The position numbers were made by a program, and so were the translations under genes. Below, piece by piece: positions 41,934 through 52,494 of a DNA stretch of 64,000 nucleotides. The stretch spans positions 34,488,616-34,552,615 of the forward strand of contig OX463778.1 in NCBI GenBank assembly GCA_949825025.1, written 5' to 3'. The stretch is from Siphlonurus alternatus. Lineage: Eukaryota; Arthropoda; Insecta; Ephemeroptera; Siphlonuridae. The stretch's first letter is position 1, and each line of letters begins with the position of its first letter. The notes beneath the pieces were generated by a model. That model saw only the letters and a program-made list of their open reading frames with translations, was not told where the DNA came from and ran no database searches.

Positions 41934-43266
41934 TAACCCTTAGTTAAGCGGCACTTTTCGCGCGTAGGGATCCTCGTAAGAAACGCCCGCGAGATTTTCT
42001 TTTCGCGTGGCAGAGGTCTTCCCGTCCGGAATCGACCCGGGAGACGGGGGCGCGGGGTGGGGGGCCTCCCGAGGTTTCCGGAACCGCCTCCCTAAAATCG
42101 AGTTTCCGATCGGGAGGGGCGCCGGAGGGCGAGAGAGGGCGGAAATCTCGAGCCGGGGACGAGATTTCGGGGAAGTTGCGGGCCTCCGGGGGCCCTCCCC
42201 GGCGTCCGTCCTCGGCGCCGCGGGAGGGGCGGACCGGTCCTCTCGGAGGTTCATGAAGCCCTTTTCCCACTTTCGTCCCTCCTCCGACGGGGCGGGGGCG
42301 AGACCGCCCCCGACCCCGCGGGACGGTGCGGCGTCTGTCGGACCTCGCGGTTCTCGTGGCACGCGACCGGCGGCCCGCCGACGCGCCTCGAGACGAAGCG
42401 ACCGATCCGTTGCGTCTCTCGCGCGTCTCGCCGCGAACGCGCGTCCCGTCGGGGGGTCGCTCGGGGCGGGGGAACCGCGGAAACTTTATCATCGGGGTCG
42501 CCCCCGACGTTTGTTAACTCATCCGGGCACGAGAGTAGGTTAGGTCCGACATCGGTCGATTGACACGGCCGATCGAGCGGACCACAAATGAGCAGAGAGC
42601 TTTTTTCGAAAACGGGCCTGCTTTCCGTCAACGGGGACGTCAAAGTCGGGCCCACCTCTCTTTGAGCAACGTCGGGTGCCATTTCGCGATTTGAAATCCT
42701 GCCTCCGTTCGAGGGGCGTGTTCGCGAGAATGACGTCGCGACACCTTTCCATCGCGATATGCATACTTTTCGTACTTACTCGATTGAAACGCTTTGTTTC
42801 CCGAGCTGATTGTGCGGTCGACGGGAAAAAAGTTAGGTCGTGGCATTCAGACGCGCCCACATACGGACGGATCTACATGACGTTGACAGCCATGACAGGG
42901 CGTAATGCCGCGTCGTCGCTAGGTCTACGTCTCACTCGCTTCATCTGAGAGGCGGAAATGGGACTCTCGATAGAGACTTCCTGGGGGAGTCTCGTGCCGG
43001 TCCGACACAAGCGGTGCACTATTTATTATACATTCTGGAAGGTTCCGGGGCGGTACGAGAAAAGGCCGCCAGGTGGCAGCACGGCTCGGAAAATCACCAG
43101 ATATAGTGGCGATCGCCGTTGAAATACTTCTACACTGAGTTCACAGATGGCGCGCAAATCCATCTATATGACACGTGCAATTTTTGGCCACCACTGCGTC
43201 GTCGCGACTCTCCTTCTCAAAAAGAAAAAAAAAAAAAAAAAGGCCGGTGACCACCCGCACCCCTAG
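41934..43266 (+). repeat. Monomer 1 (1333 bp, subtype A)
   Basis: The first unit is preceded by host-like TTTTTATAG. Subtype A marks are a TATAATAAA box next to the heat-shock element (minus strand), CCG in the CTCF-like motif and an uninterrupted 3' A tract. Confidence 0.85.
43033..43079. promoter_or_regulatory. Heat-shock element plus CTCF-like motif, monomer 1
   Basis: TTCTGGAAGGTTC (43033-43045) is three alternating perfect NGAAN units. CCGCCAGGTGGCAG (43066-43079) matches the CTCF core CCASYAGRKGGCRS at 13 of 14 positions. TATAATAAA lies just beyond the element on the minus strand. Confidence 0.6.
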
Positions 43267-44612
43267 TAACCCTTAGTTAAGCGGCACTTTTCGCGCGTAG
43301 GGATCCTCGTAAGAAACGCCCGCGAGATTTTCTTTTCGCGTGGCAGAGGTGTTCCCGTCCGGAATCGACCCGGGAGACGGGGGCGCGGGGTGGGGGGCCT
43401 CCCGAGGTTTCCGGAACCGCCTCCCTAAAATCGAGTTTCCGTTCGGGAGGGGCGCCGGAGGGCGAGAGAGGGCGGAAATCTCGAGCCGGGGACGAGATTT
43501 CGGGGAAGTTGCGGGCCTCCGGGGGCCCTCCCCGGCGTCCGTCCTCGGCGCCGCGGGAGGGGCGGACCGGTCCTCTCGGAGGTTCATGAAGCCCTTTTTC
43601 CACTTTCGTCCCTCCTCCGACGGGGCGGGGGCGAGACCGCCCCCGACCCCGCGGGACGGTGCGGCGTCTATCGGACCTCGCGGTTCTCGTGGCACGCGAC
43701 CGGCGGCCCGCCGACGCGCCTCGAGACGAAGCGACCGATCCGTCGCGTCTCTCGCGCGTCTCGCCGCGAACGCGCGTCCCGTCGGGGGGTCGCTCGGGGC
43801 GGGGGAACCGCGGAAACTTTATCATCGGGGTCGCCCCCGACGTTTGCTAACTCGTCCGGGCACGAGAGTAGGTTAGGTCCGACGTCGGTCGATTGACACG
43901 GCCGATCGAGCGGACCACAAATGAACAGAGAGCTTTTTTCGAAAGCGGGCCTGCTTTCCGTCAACGGGGACGTCAAAGTCGGGCCCACCTCTCTTTGAGC
44001 AACGTCGGGTGCCATTTCGCGATTTGAAATCCTGCCTCCGTTCGAGGGGCGTGTTCGCGAGAATGACGTCGCGACACCTTTCCATCGCGATTTTAATACT
44101 TTTCGTACTTACTCGATTGAAACGCTCCGTTTCCCGAGCTGACCGTGCGGTCGACGGGAAAAAAGTTAGGTCGTGGCATTCAGACGCGCCCACATACGGA
44201 CGGATCTACATGACGTTGACAGCCATGACAGGGCGTAATGCCGCGTCGTCGCTAGGTCTACGTCTCACTTGCTTCATCCGAGAGGCGGAAGCGTGACTCT
44301 CGATAGAGACTTCCTGGGGGAGTCTCGTGCCGGTCCGACACAGAGGGTGCACTATTTATCATACATTCTGGAAGGTTCCGGGGCGGTACGAGAAAAGGCC
44401 ACCAGGTGGCAGCACGGCTCGGAGAATCACCAGATATAGTGGCGATCGCCGTCGAAATACTTCTACACTAAGTTCACAGATGGCGCGCAAATCCATTTTT
44501 ATGACACGTGCAATTTTTGGTCACCACCACGTCGTCGCGACTCTCCTTCTCAAAAAGAAAATAAAAAAAAAAAACAAAAAAAAAAAAGGCCGGCGACCAC
44601 CCGCACCCCTAG
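43267..44612 (+). repeat. Monomer 2 (1346 bp, subtype B)
   Basis: Subtype B marks are TATGATAAA in place of TATAATAAA, CCA in the CTCF-like motif, TTTTTGGTCACCACCACG near the 3' end and an A tract interrupted by single T and C. Confidence 0.85.
44366..44412. promoter_or_regulatory. Heat-shock element plus CTCF-like motif, monomer 2
   Basis: TTCTGGAAGGTTC at 44366-44378. CCACCAGGTGGCAG at 44399-44412 matches CCASYAGRKGGCRS at all 14 positions. Confidence 0.6.
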
Positions 44613-45939
44613 TAACCCTTAGTTAAGCGGCACTTTTCGCGCGTAGGGATCCTCGTAAGAAACGCCCGCGAGATTTTCTTTTCGCGTGGCAGAGGTGTTC
44701 CCGTCCGGAATCGACCCGGGAGACGGGGGCGCGGGGTGGGGGGCCTCCCGAGGTTTCCGGGACCGCCTCCCTAAAATCGAGTTTCCGTCCGGGAGGGGTG
44801 CCGGAGGGCGAGAGAGGGCGGAAATCTCGAGCCGGGGACGAGATTTCGGGGAAGTTGCGGGCCTCCGGGGGCCCTCCCCGGCGTCCGTCCTCGGCGCCGC
44901 GGGAGGGGCGGACCGGTCCTCTCGGAGGTTCATGAAGCCCTTTTTCCACTTTCGTCCCTCCTCCGACGGGGCGGGGGCGAGACCGCCCCCGACCCCGCGG
45001 GACGGTGCGGCGTCTGTCGGACCTCGCGGTTCTCGTGGCACGCGACCGGCGGCCCGCCGACGCGCCTCGAGACGAAGCGACCGATCCGTCGCGTCTCTCG
45101 CGCGTCTTGCCGCGAACGCGCGTCCCGTCGGGGGGTCGCTCGGGGCGGGGGAACCGCGGAAACTTTATCATCGGGGTCGCCCCCGACGTTTGCTAACTCG
45201 TCCGGGCACGAGAGTAGGTTAGGTCCGACATCGGTCGATTGACACGGCCGATCGAGCGGACCACAAATGAACAGAGAGCTTTTTTCGAAAGCGGGCCTGC
45301 TTTCCGTCAACGGGGACGTCAAAGTCGGGCCCACCTCTCTTTGAGCAACTTCGGGTGCCATTTCGCGATTTGAAATCCTGCCTCCGTTCGAGGGGCGTGT
45401 TCGTGAGAATGACGTCGCGACACCTTTCCATCGCGATTTGCATACTTTTCGTATTTACTCGATTTAAACGCTTTGTTTTCCGAGCTGATTGTGCGGTCGA
45501 CGGAAAAAAAGTTAGGTCGTGGCATTCAGACGCGCCCACATACGGACGGATCTACATGACGTTGACAGCCATGACAGGGCGTAATGCCGCGTCGTCGCTA
45601 GGTCTACGTCTCACTCGCTTCATCGGAGAGGCGGAAACGGGACTATCGATAGAGACTTCCTGGGGGAGTCTCGTGCCGGTCCGACACAAGCGGTGCACTA
45701 TTTATTATACATTCTGGAAGGTTCCGGAACGGTACGAGAAAAGGCCGCCAGGTGGCAGCACGGCTCGGAAAATCACCAGATATAGTGGCGATCGCCGTTG
45801 AAATACTTCTACACTAAGTTCACAGATGGCGCGCAAATCCATCTATACGACACGTGCAATTTTTGGCCACCACCGCGTCGTCGCGACTCTCCTTCTTAAA
45901 AAGAAAAAAAAAAAGGCCGGCGACCACCCGCACCCCTAG
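44613..45939 (+). repeat. Monomer 3 (1327 bp, subtype A)
   Basis: The shortest unit, with a short A tract. Its heat-shock element has four perfect units (TTC-GAA-TTC-GAA) because of a change to GGAAC at 45726-45730. Confidence 0.85.
45712..45758. promoter_or_regulatory. Heat-shock element (four units) plus CTCF-like motif, monomer 3
   Basis: TTCTGGAAGGTTCCGGAAC starts at 45712, giving four perfect units. CCGCCAGGTGGCAG lies at 45745-45758 (13 of 14). Confidence 0.62.
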
Positions 45940-47285
45940 TAACCCTTAGTTAAGCGGCACTTTTCGCGCGTAGGGATCCTCGTAAGAAACGCCCGCGACA
46001 TTTTCTTTTCGCGTGGCAGAGGTGTTCCCGTCCGGAATCGACCCGGGAGACGGGGGCGCGGGCTGGGGGGCCTCCCTAGGTTTCCGGAACCGCCTCCCTA
46101 AAATCGAGTTTCCGTTCGGGAGGGGCGCCGGAGGGCGAGAGAGGGCGGAAATCTCGAGCCGGGGACGAGATTTCGGGGAAGTTGCGGGCCTCCGGGGGCC
46201 CTCCCCGGCGTCCGTCCTCGGCGCCGCGGGAGGGGCGGACCGGTCCTCTCGGAGGTTCATGAAGCCCTTTTTCCACTTTCGCCCCTCCTCCGACGGGGCG
46301 GGGGCGAGACCGCCCTCGACCCCGCGGGACGGTGCGGCGTCTATCGGACCTCGCGGTTCTCGTGGCACGCGACCGGCGGCCCGCCGACGCGCCTCGAGAC
46401 GAAGCGACCGATCCGTCGCGTCTCTCGCGCCTCTTGCCGCGAACGCGCGTCCCGTCGGGGGGTCGCTCGGGGCGGGGGAACCGCGGAAACTTTATCATCG
46501 GGGTCGCCCCCCGACGTTTGCTAACTCATCCGGGCACGAGAGTAGGTTAGGTCCGACATCGGTCGATTGACACGGCCGATCGAGCGGACCACAAATGAAC
46601 AGAGAGCTTTTTTCGAAAGCGGGCCTGCTTTCCGTCAACGGGGACGTCAAAGTCGGGCCCACCTCTCTTTGAGCAACGTCGGGTGCCATTTCGCGATTTG
46701 AAATCCTGCCTCCGTTCGAGGGGCGTGTTCGCGAGAATGACGTCGCGACACCTTTCCATTGCGATTTTAATACTTTTCGTACTTACTCGATTGAAACGCT
46801 CCGTTTCCCGAGCTGACCGTGCGGTCGACGGGAAAAAAGTTAGGTCGTGGCATTCAGACGCGCTCACATACGGACGGATCTACATGACGTTGACAGCCAT
46901 GACAGGGCGTAATGCCGCGTCGTCGCTAGGTCTACGTCTCACTCGCTTCATCCGAGAGGCGGAAGCGGGACTCTCGATAGAGACTTCCTGGGGGAGTCTC
47001 GTGCCGGTCCGACACAAGGGTGCACTATTTATCATACATTCTGGAAGGTTCCGGGGCGGTACGAGAAAAGGCCACCAGGTGGCAGCACGGCTCGGAGAAT
47101 CACCAGATATAGTGGCAATCGCCGTCGAAATACTTCTACACTAAGTTCACAGATGGCGCGCAAATCCATTTTTATGACACGTGCAATTTTTGGTCACCAC
47201 CACGTCGTCGCGACTCTCCTTCTCAAAAAGAAAATAAAAAAAAAAAACAAAAAAAAAAAAGGCCGGCGACCACCCGCACCCCTAG
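45940..47285 (+). repeat. Monomer 4 (1346 bp, subtype B)
   Basis: Carries all subtype B marks and has the same length as monomer 2. An extra C in the CCCCCCGACG stretch (near 46507) shifts frames that stay open in other monomers, which argues against coding. Confidence 0.85.
47039..47085. promoter_or_regulatory. Heat-shock element plus CTCF-like motif, monomer 4
   Basis: TTCTGGAAGGTTC at 47039-47051. CCACCAGGTGGCAG at 47072-47085 (14 of 14). Confidence 0.6.
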
Positions 47286-48636
47286 TAACCCTTAGTTAAG
47301 CGGCACTTTTCGCGCGTAGGGATCCTCGTAAGAAACGCCCGCGAGATTTTCTTTTCGCGTGGCAGAGGTGTTCCCGTCCGGATTCGACCCGGGAGACGGG
47401 GGCGCGGGGTGGGGGGCCTCCCGAGGTTTCCGGAACCGCCTCCCTAAAATCGAGTTTCCGTTCGGGAGGGGCGCCGGAGGGCGAGAGAGGGCGGAAATCT
47501 CGAGCCGGGGACGAGATTTCGGGGAAGTTGCGGGCCTCCGGGGGCCCTCCCCGGCGTCCGTCCTCGGCGCCGCGGGAGGGGCGGACCGGTCCTCTCGGAG
47601 GTTCATGAAGCCCTTTTTCCACTTTCGCCCCTCCTCCAACAGGGCGGGGGCGAGACCGCCCCCGACCCCGCGGGACGGTGCGGCGTCTATCGGACCTCGC
47701 GGTTCTCGTGGCACACGACCGGCGGCCCGCCGACGCGCCTCGAGACGAAGCGACCGATCCGTCGCGTCTCTCGCGCCTCTCGCCGCGAACGCGCGTCCTG
47801 TCGGGGGGTCGCTCGGGGCGGGGGAACCGCGGAAACTTTATCGTCGGGGTCGCTCCCGAAGTTTGCTAACTCATCCGGGCACGAGAGTAGGTTAGGTCCG
47901 ACATCGGTCGATTGACACGGCCGATCGAGCGGACCACAAATGAACAGAGAGCATTTTTCGAAAGCGGGCCTGCTTTCCGTCAACGGGGACGTCAAAGTCG
48001 GGTCCAGCTCTCTTTGAGCAACGTCGGGTGCCATTTCGCGATTTGAAATCCTGCCTCCGTTCGAGGGGCGTGTTCGCGAGAATGACGTCGCGACACCTTT
48101 CCATCGCGATTTTAATACTTTTCGTACTTACTCGATTGAAACGCTCCGTTTCCCGAGCTCACCGTGCGGTCGACGGGAAAAAAGTTAGGTCGTGGCATTC
48201 AGACGCGCCCACATACGGACGGATCTACATGACGTTGACAGCCATGACAGGGCGTAATGCCGCGTCGTCGCTAGGTCTACGTCTCACTCGCTTTATCCGA
48301 GAGGCGGAAACGGGACTCTCGATAGAGACTTCCTGGGGGAGTCTCGTGCCGGTCCGACACAAGGGTGCACTATTTATTATACATTCTGGAAGGTTCCGGG
48401 GCGGTACGAGAAAAGGCCGCCAGGTGGCAGCACGGCTCGGAGAATCACCAGATATAGTGGCGATCACCGTCGAAATACTTCTACACTAAGTTCACAGATG
48501 GCGCGCAAATCCATTTATATGATACGTGCAATTTTTGGCCACCACCGCGCCGTCGCGACTCTTCTTCTCAAAAAGAAGAGAAAAAAAAAAAAAAAAAAAA
48601 GAAAAAAAAAGGACCGGCGACTACCCGCACCCCTAG
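47286..48636 (+). repeat. Monomer 5 (1351 bp, subtype A)
   Basis: Subtype A in the heat-shock/CTCF region, with a long purine tract (AGAAGAG then A runs) before the 3' end. Confidence 0.85.
48384..48430. promoter_or_regulatory. Heat-shock element plus CTCF-like motif, monomer 5
   Basis: TTCTGGAAGGTTC at 48384-48396. CCGCCAGGTGGCAG at 48417-48430 (13 of 14). Confidence 0.6.
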
Positions 48637-49984
48637 TAACCCTTAGTTAAGCGGCACTTTTCGCGCGTAGGGATCCTCGTAAGAAACGCCCGCGAGATTT
48701 TCTTTTCGCGTGGCAGAGGTGTTCCCGTCCGGATTCGACCCGGGAGACGGGGGCGCGGGGTGGGGGGCCTCCCGAGGTTTCCGGAACCGCCTCCCTAAAA
48801 TCGAGTTTCCGTTCGGGAGGGGCGCCGGAGGGCGAGAGAGGGCGGAAATCTCGAGCCGGGGACGAGATTTCGGGGAAGTTGCGGGCCTCCGGGGGCCCTC
48901 CCCGGCGTCCGTCCTCGGCGCCGCGGGAGGGGCGGACCGGTCCTCTCGGAGGTTCATGAAGCCCTTTTCCCACTTTCGTCCCTCCTCCGACGGGGCGGGG
49001 GCGAGACCGCCCTCGACCCCGCGGGACGGTGCGGCGTCTGTCGGACCTCGCGGTTCTCGTGGCACGCGACCGGCGGCCCGCCGACGCGCCTCGAGACGAA
49101 GCGACCGATCCGTCGCGTCTCTCGCGCGTCTCGCCGCGAACGCGCGTCCCGTCGGGGGGTCGCTCGGGGCGGGGGAACCGCGGAAACTTTATCATCGGGG
49201 TCGCCCCCGACGTTTGCTAACTCGTCCGGGCACGAGAGTAGGTTAGGTCCGACGTCGGTCGATTGACACGGCCGATCGAGCGGACCACAAATGAGCAGAG
49301 AGCTTTTTTCGAAAACGGGCCTGCTTTCCGTCAACGGGGACGTCAAAGTCGGGCCCACCTCTCTTTGAGCAACGTCGGGTGCCATTTCGCGATTTGAAAT
49401 CCTGCCTCCGTTCGAGGGGCGTGTTCGCGAGAATGACGTCGCGACACCTTTCCATCGCGATTTGCATACTTTTCGTACTTACTCGATTGAAACGCTCCGT
49501 TTCCCGAGCTGACCGTGCGGTCGACGGGAAAAAAGTTAGGTCGTGGCATTCAGACGCGCTCACATACGGACGGATCTACATGACGTTGACAGCCATGACA
49601 GGGCGTAATGCCGCGTCGTCGCTAGGTCTACGTCTCACTCGCTTCATCCGAGAGGCGGAAGCGGGACTCTCGATAGAGACTTCCTGGGGGAGTCTCGTGC
49701 CGGTCCGACACAAGGGTGCACTATTTATCATACATTCTGGAAGGTTCCGGGGCGGTACGAGAAAAGGCCACCAGGTGGCAGCACGGCTCGGAGAATCACC
49801 AGATATAGTGGCGATCGCCGTCGAAATACTTCTACACTAAGTTCACAGATGGCGCGCAAATCCATTTTTATGACACGTGCAATTTTTGGTCACCACCACG
49901 TCGTCGCGACTCTCCTTCTCAAAAAGAAAATAATAAAAAAAAAAAACAAAAAAAAAAAAGGCCGGCGACCACCCGCACCCCTAG
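48637..49984 (+). repeat. Monomer 6 (1348 bp, subtype B)
   Basis: The last unit. Its 3' CTAG (49981-49984) is followed directly by TCCTTATT, the 5' end of the full-length Helitron-like element, with no host base between them. Confidence 0.85.
49735..49781. promoter_or_regulatory. Heat-shock element plus CTCF-like motif, monomer 6
   Basis: TTCTGGAAGGTTC at 49735-49747. CCACCAGGTGGCAG at 49768-49781 (14 of 14). Confidence 0.6.
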
Positions 49985-51239
49985 TCCTTATTATTAAACA
50001 TCACTTTCGGGACCCCAAAATTAACCAGCGTTTTCCTATGCTGGGACGCACTTCCTTTGGGCGAGCGTCTGGGTTCGTCGGAACCCGACGAAACTTTTCC
50101 TGGGGGTTCCCGGGGGTGGCCGCCGTAACCGGGAAAATAATAAAAAATCCACGTCCGGGGGGGGACTGGGGGTGAATTTTTTTATCTAGATTTTTGGGGT
50201 TTTTCGGCCTCCGAGCTCTTCCGGTGCCCTGCGCTGGCCTTGGCCGGTGGAGGTCTTTGCCCGGTGAACTTTTGTTGCTGCCGAGTCGTGTTCGGTTCCG
50301 GACACCGGACACCCTTTCGGCAGCGCACGCCGCCCGTGAGGTTACGTTTGGAAATTTGGGCTCTTCGGTGTCGTGTGGTCTGTGTTTCGAATCACCGTGT
50401 GTTCGAGTGTTGGTGCGTGGTGTGTTGTCGTGGCCGTGTAGTGAGGACGTCATGCTATTGCGACGTATTACGTGTCACTTTGATGTGTTACGGCCCTCTA
50501 TCATGCACTTTGAATCACAAATGTGGACATCGTGGACACGGGGTGACCTTGTGCCGCGTGACTCCACGGCTAGGGGATCTCCTCCCTGAGTTCATATTTT
50601 CGTTGGTTTCGATTTGTGTTTTCTGATACGTAGACATGTAACGCACAACGTTCTAGTGCTACTTTTTCCATTTTTTATACATACAGTGTTTCCTGCCATT
50701 GGAAAGTTTATGGTTACCAACTTCAACAGCTTCTTTGTCGTTTAAGTTTGAATGTTGGTGGAAAAAGGCAAGTATACCATTGGTAGAAAGAGTTCTGCTA
50801 ACTGGGATTGGCTGAAGCTTTTGCATATCGTCAATGCTTTGAAATTATTATACTTTATTAATTTTCTTTGTGTGACTGCTGCCATCCCATTGGCTGCTTC
50901 CGTTTAGAGGCATCATTGCAAAAGGGGATCTGACTGCTCAGTGCAGTGATGTGAAATTCGCGCGAAGATTGGTCCGCGAAAATGCGCATGCGAATATCCG
51001 CGCAAGTGCGCGCATATGTGCGTAAGACAGTTTCAAGATGGTGGCCGCCCGCAAATGGAATCACGTGAGCACAGATATTGTAGACATTCAGAAGTTCGAT
51101 ATTTTTCCCATAGATGGAGATGCCATGGTAGCACATTCCAAGCAAACTACTTCCAGGTGTGACTTAATTATTATAACTTTATATAAAATTGATTATTTTC
51201 GTAAATAATGCTCGGATTTACTCCCAATTAGGTCTAGGG

Positions 51240-51545
51240 GGGGTTATAAAATTAAGGTGCAAGTAATGCGGGTTGCATACTTTCAGGGGCATGTAGGTTG
51301 TGGTTGCATACTTTCAGGGGAAGTTTGGTCGGGTTGCATACTTTCAAGGGCATGTAAGTGAAGGTTGCCTACCTTTAGGGGTAACTTATAATAACTTTAT
51401 ATAAAAACGAATATTTTCGTAAATAATGCTCGGATCATCTCCCAATTAGGTCTAGGGGGGTTATCAAATTAAGGTGTAATTAATGCGGGTTGCATACTTT
51501 CAGGGGCATGTAGGTTGTGGTTGCCTACTTTCAGGGGCAATTTGC
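51240..51545 (+). repeat. Internal tandem repeats around TTGCATACTTTCAGGGG
   Basis: Variants of TTGCATACTTTCAGGGGCA recur five to six times, and a larger unit holding AAATAATGCTCGGAT and GGTCTAGGGGGG is duplicated. The intron copy of the element has only two or three of the short units near 11695-11750. Confidence 0.7.
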
Positions 51546-51966
51546 GTTCGGTACATCATAGCATTACGAGGTTTAATTACAACTGGCCACCTCTTTGTGT
51601 TGAAGATGGGCAGTGTCCGGAGTAAGCCCATTGCCTTGCTCGCTCGAACACGACCGGACGCTAAGAAAATAATTAACTCGAATCTCCCCAAACTCCTTAA
51701 AAAAATTATTAAATAAAATAAAATAAATAATAATAAAAATAGTAGGGGCCTAACAAATGCGTCTGACTCCTTAAAAAATTATTAAATAAAATAAAATAAA
51801 TAATAATAAAATAGTAGGGGTCTAACAACTGCGTCTGAGTCGTTATCTGAGCCTGTTCATCTTCGCTAATTTAGAACACTATAATATCTGTCAACATATG
51901 GCTGAGAGATTTTTGGAAGTGCATCACTGCACTGGGTGGAAAGCAAAACGAATTTATCCCAGGGAG

Positions 51967-52080
51967 GGAGCAGCGTATTTTTATACTTGAAATGGTCACC
52001 CATCCAAGTATTAACCACGCTTGACGTAGCCTGACTTCAGTGATCTAACGAGAACCGGTCAATGCATAATGCCACGCTCC
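51967..52080 (-). pseudogene. 5S rRNA-like sequence, second copy
   Basis: Inverted counterpart of 11218-11332, with the same C-box match (GGTCACCCATCCAAGTATTA read on the plus strand) and helix-I-like ends. It is carried inside the Helitron-like element. Confidence 0.62.
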
Positions 52081-52083
52081 ACC

Positions 52084-52366
52084 TCTACTCTGAATTACTC
52101 TGAATTTTTTTAGATTTTTATGAGTCCTGCAACTATTTCTAAATAATTATTGAACGTTCTGTAATTTAAGTTGGCACCCCTGAATCGTTAATAAAAAGGA
52201 TAGGACAGAGACGCCTGTTGACGCCTCCAGAGGGCGTGGCAGCGCATTTAATAATTATTTAAAAATAGTTCTGGGTTTCAAAAAAATCTGGAAAAAATCA
52301 GAGTAGCATAATTCGGTACCTTCAAATCATTTCTGCAATAAAAATTTTTCACGTAGGTTGTCCATT
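52084..52366. mobile_element. MITE, AATGGACAAC family, truncated copy inside the second Helitron-like element
   Basis: Same truncation point next to the 5S-like sequence as the copy at 10932-11214, in inverted orientation. Confidence 0.7.
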
Positions 52367-52494
52367 TTGCATTAAAACACCGTTATGATGTCACGTACTG
52401 AATACTTATATAGATGGCAACATATGATTGACAAAATTATTTAAAAGACTTGAAAGCAAACGAGCGTAAGCGCGAGTTTACACCCCACCCCTAG

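Larger units (their letters stand above)
41934..49984 (+). repeat. Six-unit head-to-tail array of GC-rich Helitron-like monomers
   Basis: Six near-identical monomers (1333, 1346, 1327, 1346, 1351 and 1348 bp), each starting TAACCCTTAGTTAAGCGGCA and ending ACCCGCACCCCTAG. An A-rich tract of variable length precedes each 3' end. The terminal CACCCCTAG equals the 3' end of the adjoining Helitron-like element, and the 5' ends share a CCTTA...TTAA...CACTTT pattern, so the monomers look like a related non-autonomous family. GC content is far above the flanks. Long ORFs occur in several frames on both strands, as expected for GC-rich DNA, and match no family. Each monomer carries a heat-shock element and a CTCF-like motif. 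Confidence 0.85.
49985..52494 (+). mobile_element. Helitron-like non-autonomous element, second copy, fused to the monomer array
   Basis: Begins TCCTTATTATTAAACATC and ends CACCCCACCCCTAG, followed by host TTTTTATT. It is the same element as 10804-13030 in opposite orientation. It is about 280 bp longer because of internal tandem repeats (51240-51545) and a duplicated AT-rich segment (about 51700-51830). It contains the same truncated MITE and 5S-like segment. Its 5' end is joined to the CTAG of monomer 6 rather than to a host A, as expected for a concatemer. No Rep/helicase frame is present. Confidence 0.72.

Noticed and set aside
42527..42545. Telomeric TTAGG repeats in the monomers (GTAGGTTAGGTCC)
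   Set aside because: Only a single TTAGG-like unit per monomer, with no tandem run.
41940..49840. Recurring long ORFs (63-185 aa) on both strands in every satellite monomer
   Set aside because: They overlap each other in several frames and both strands, match no family, are shifted by a 1-bp insertion in monomer 4 and vary as expected of non-coding GC-rich DNA with few stops.
41934..49984. CRISPR array or ribosomal DNA spacer
   Set aside because: Units are 1.3 kb direct repeats without spacers, and no rRNA sequence was recognised in them.
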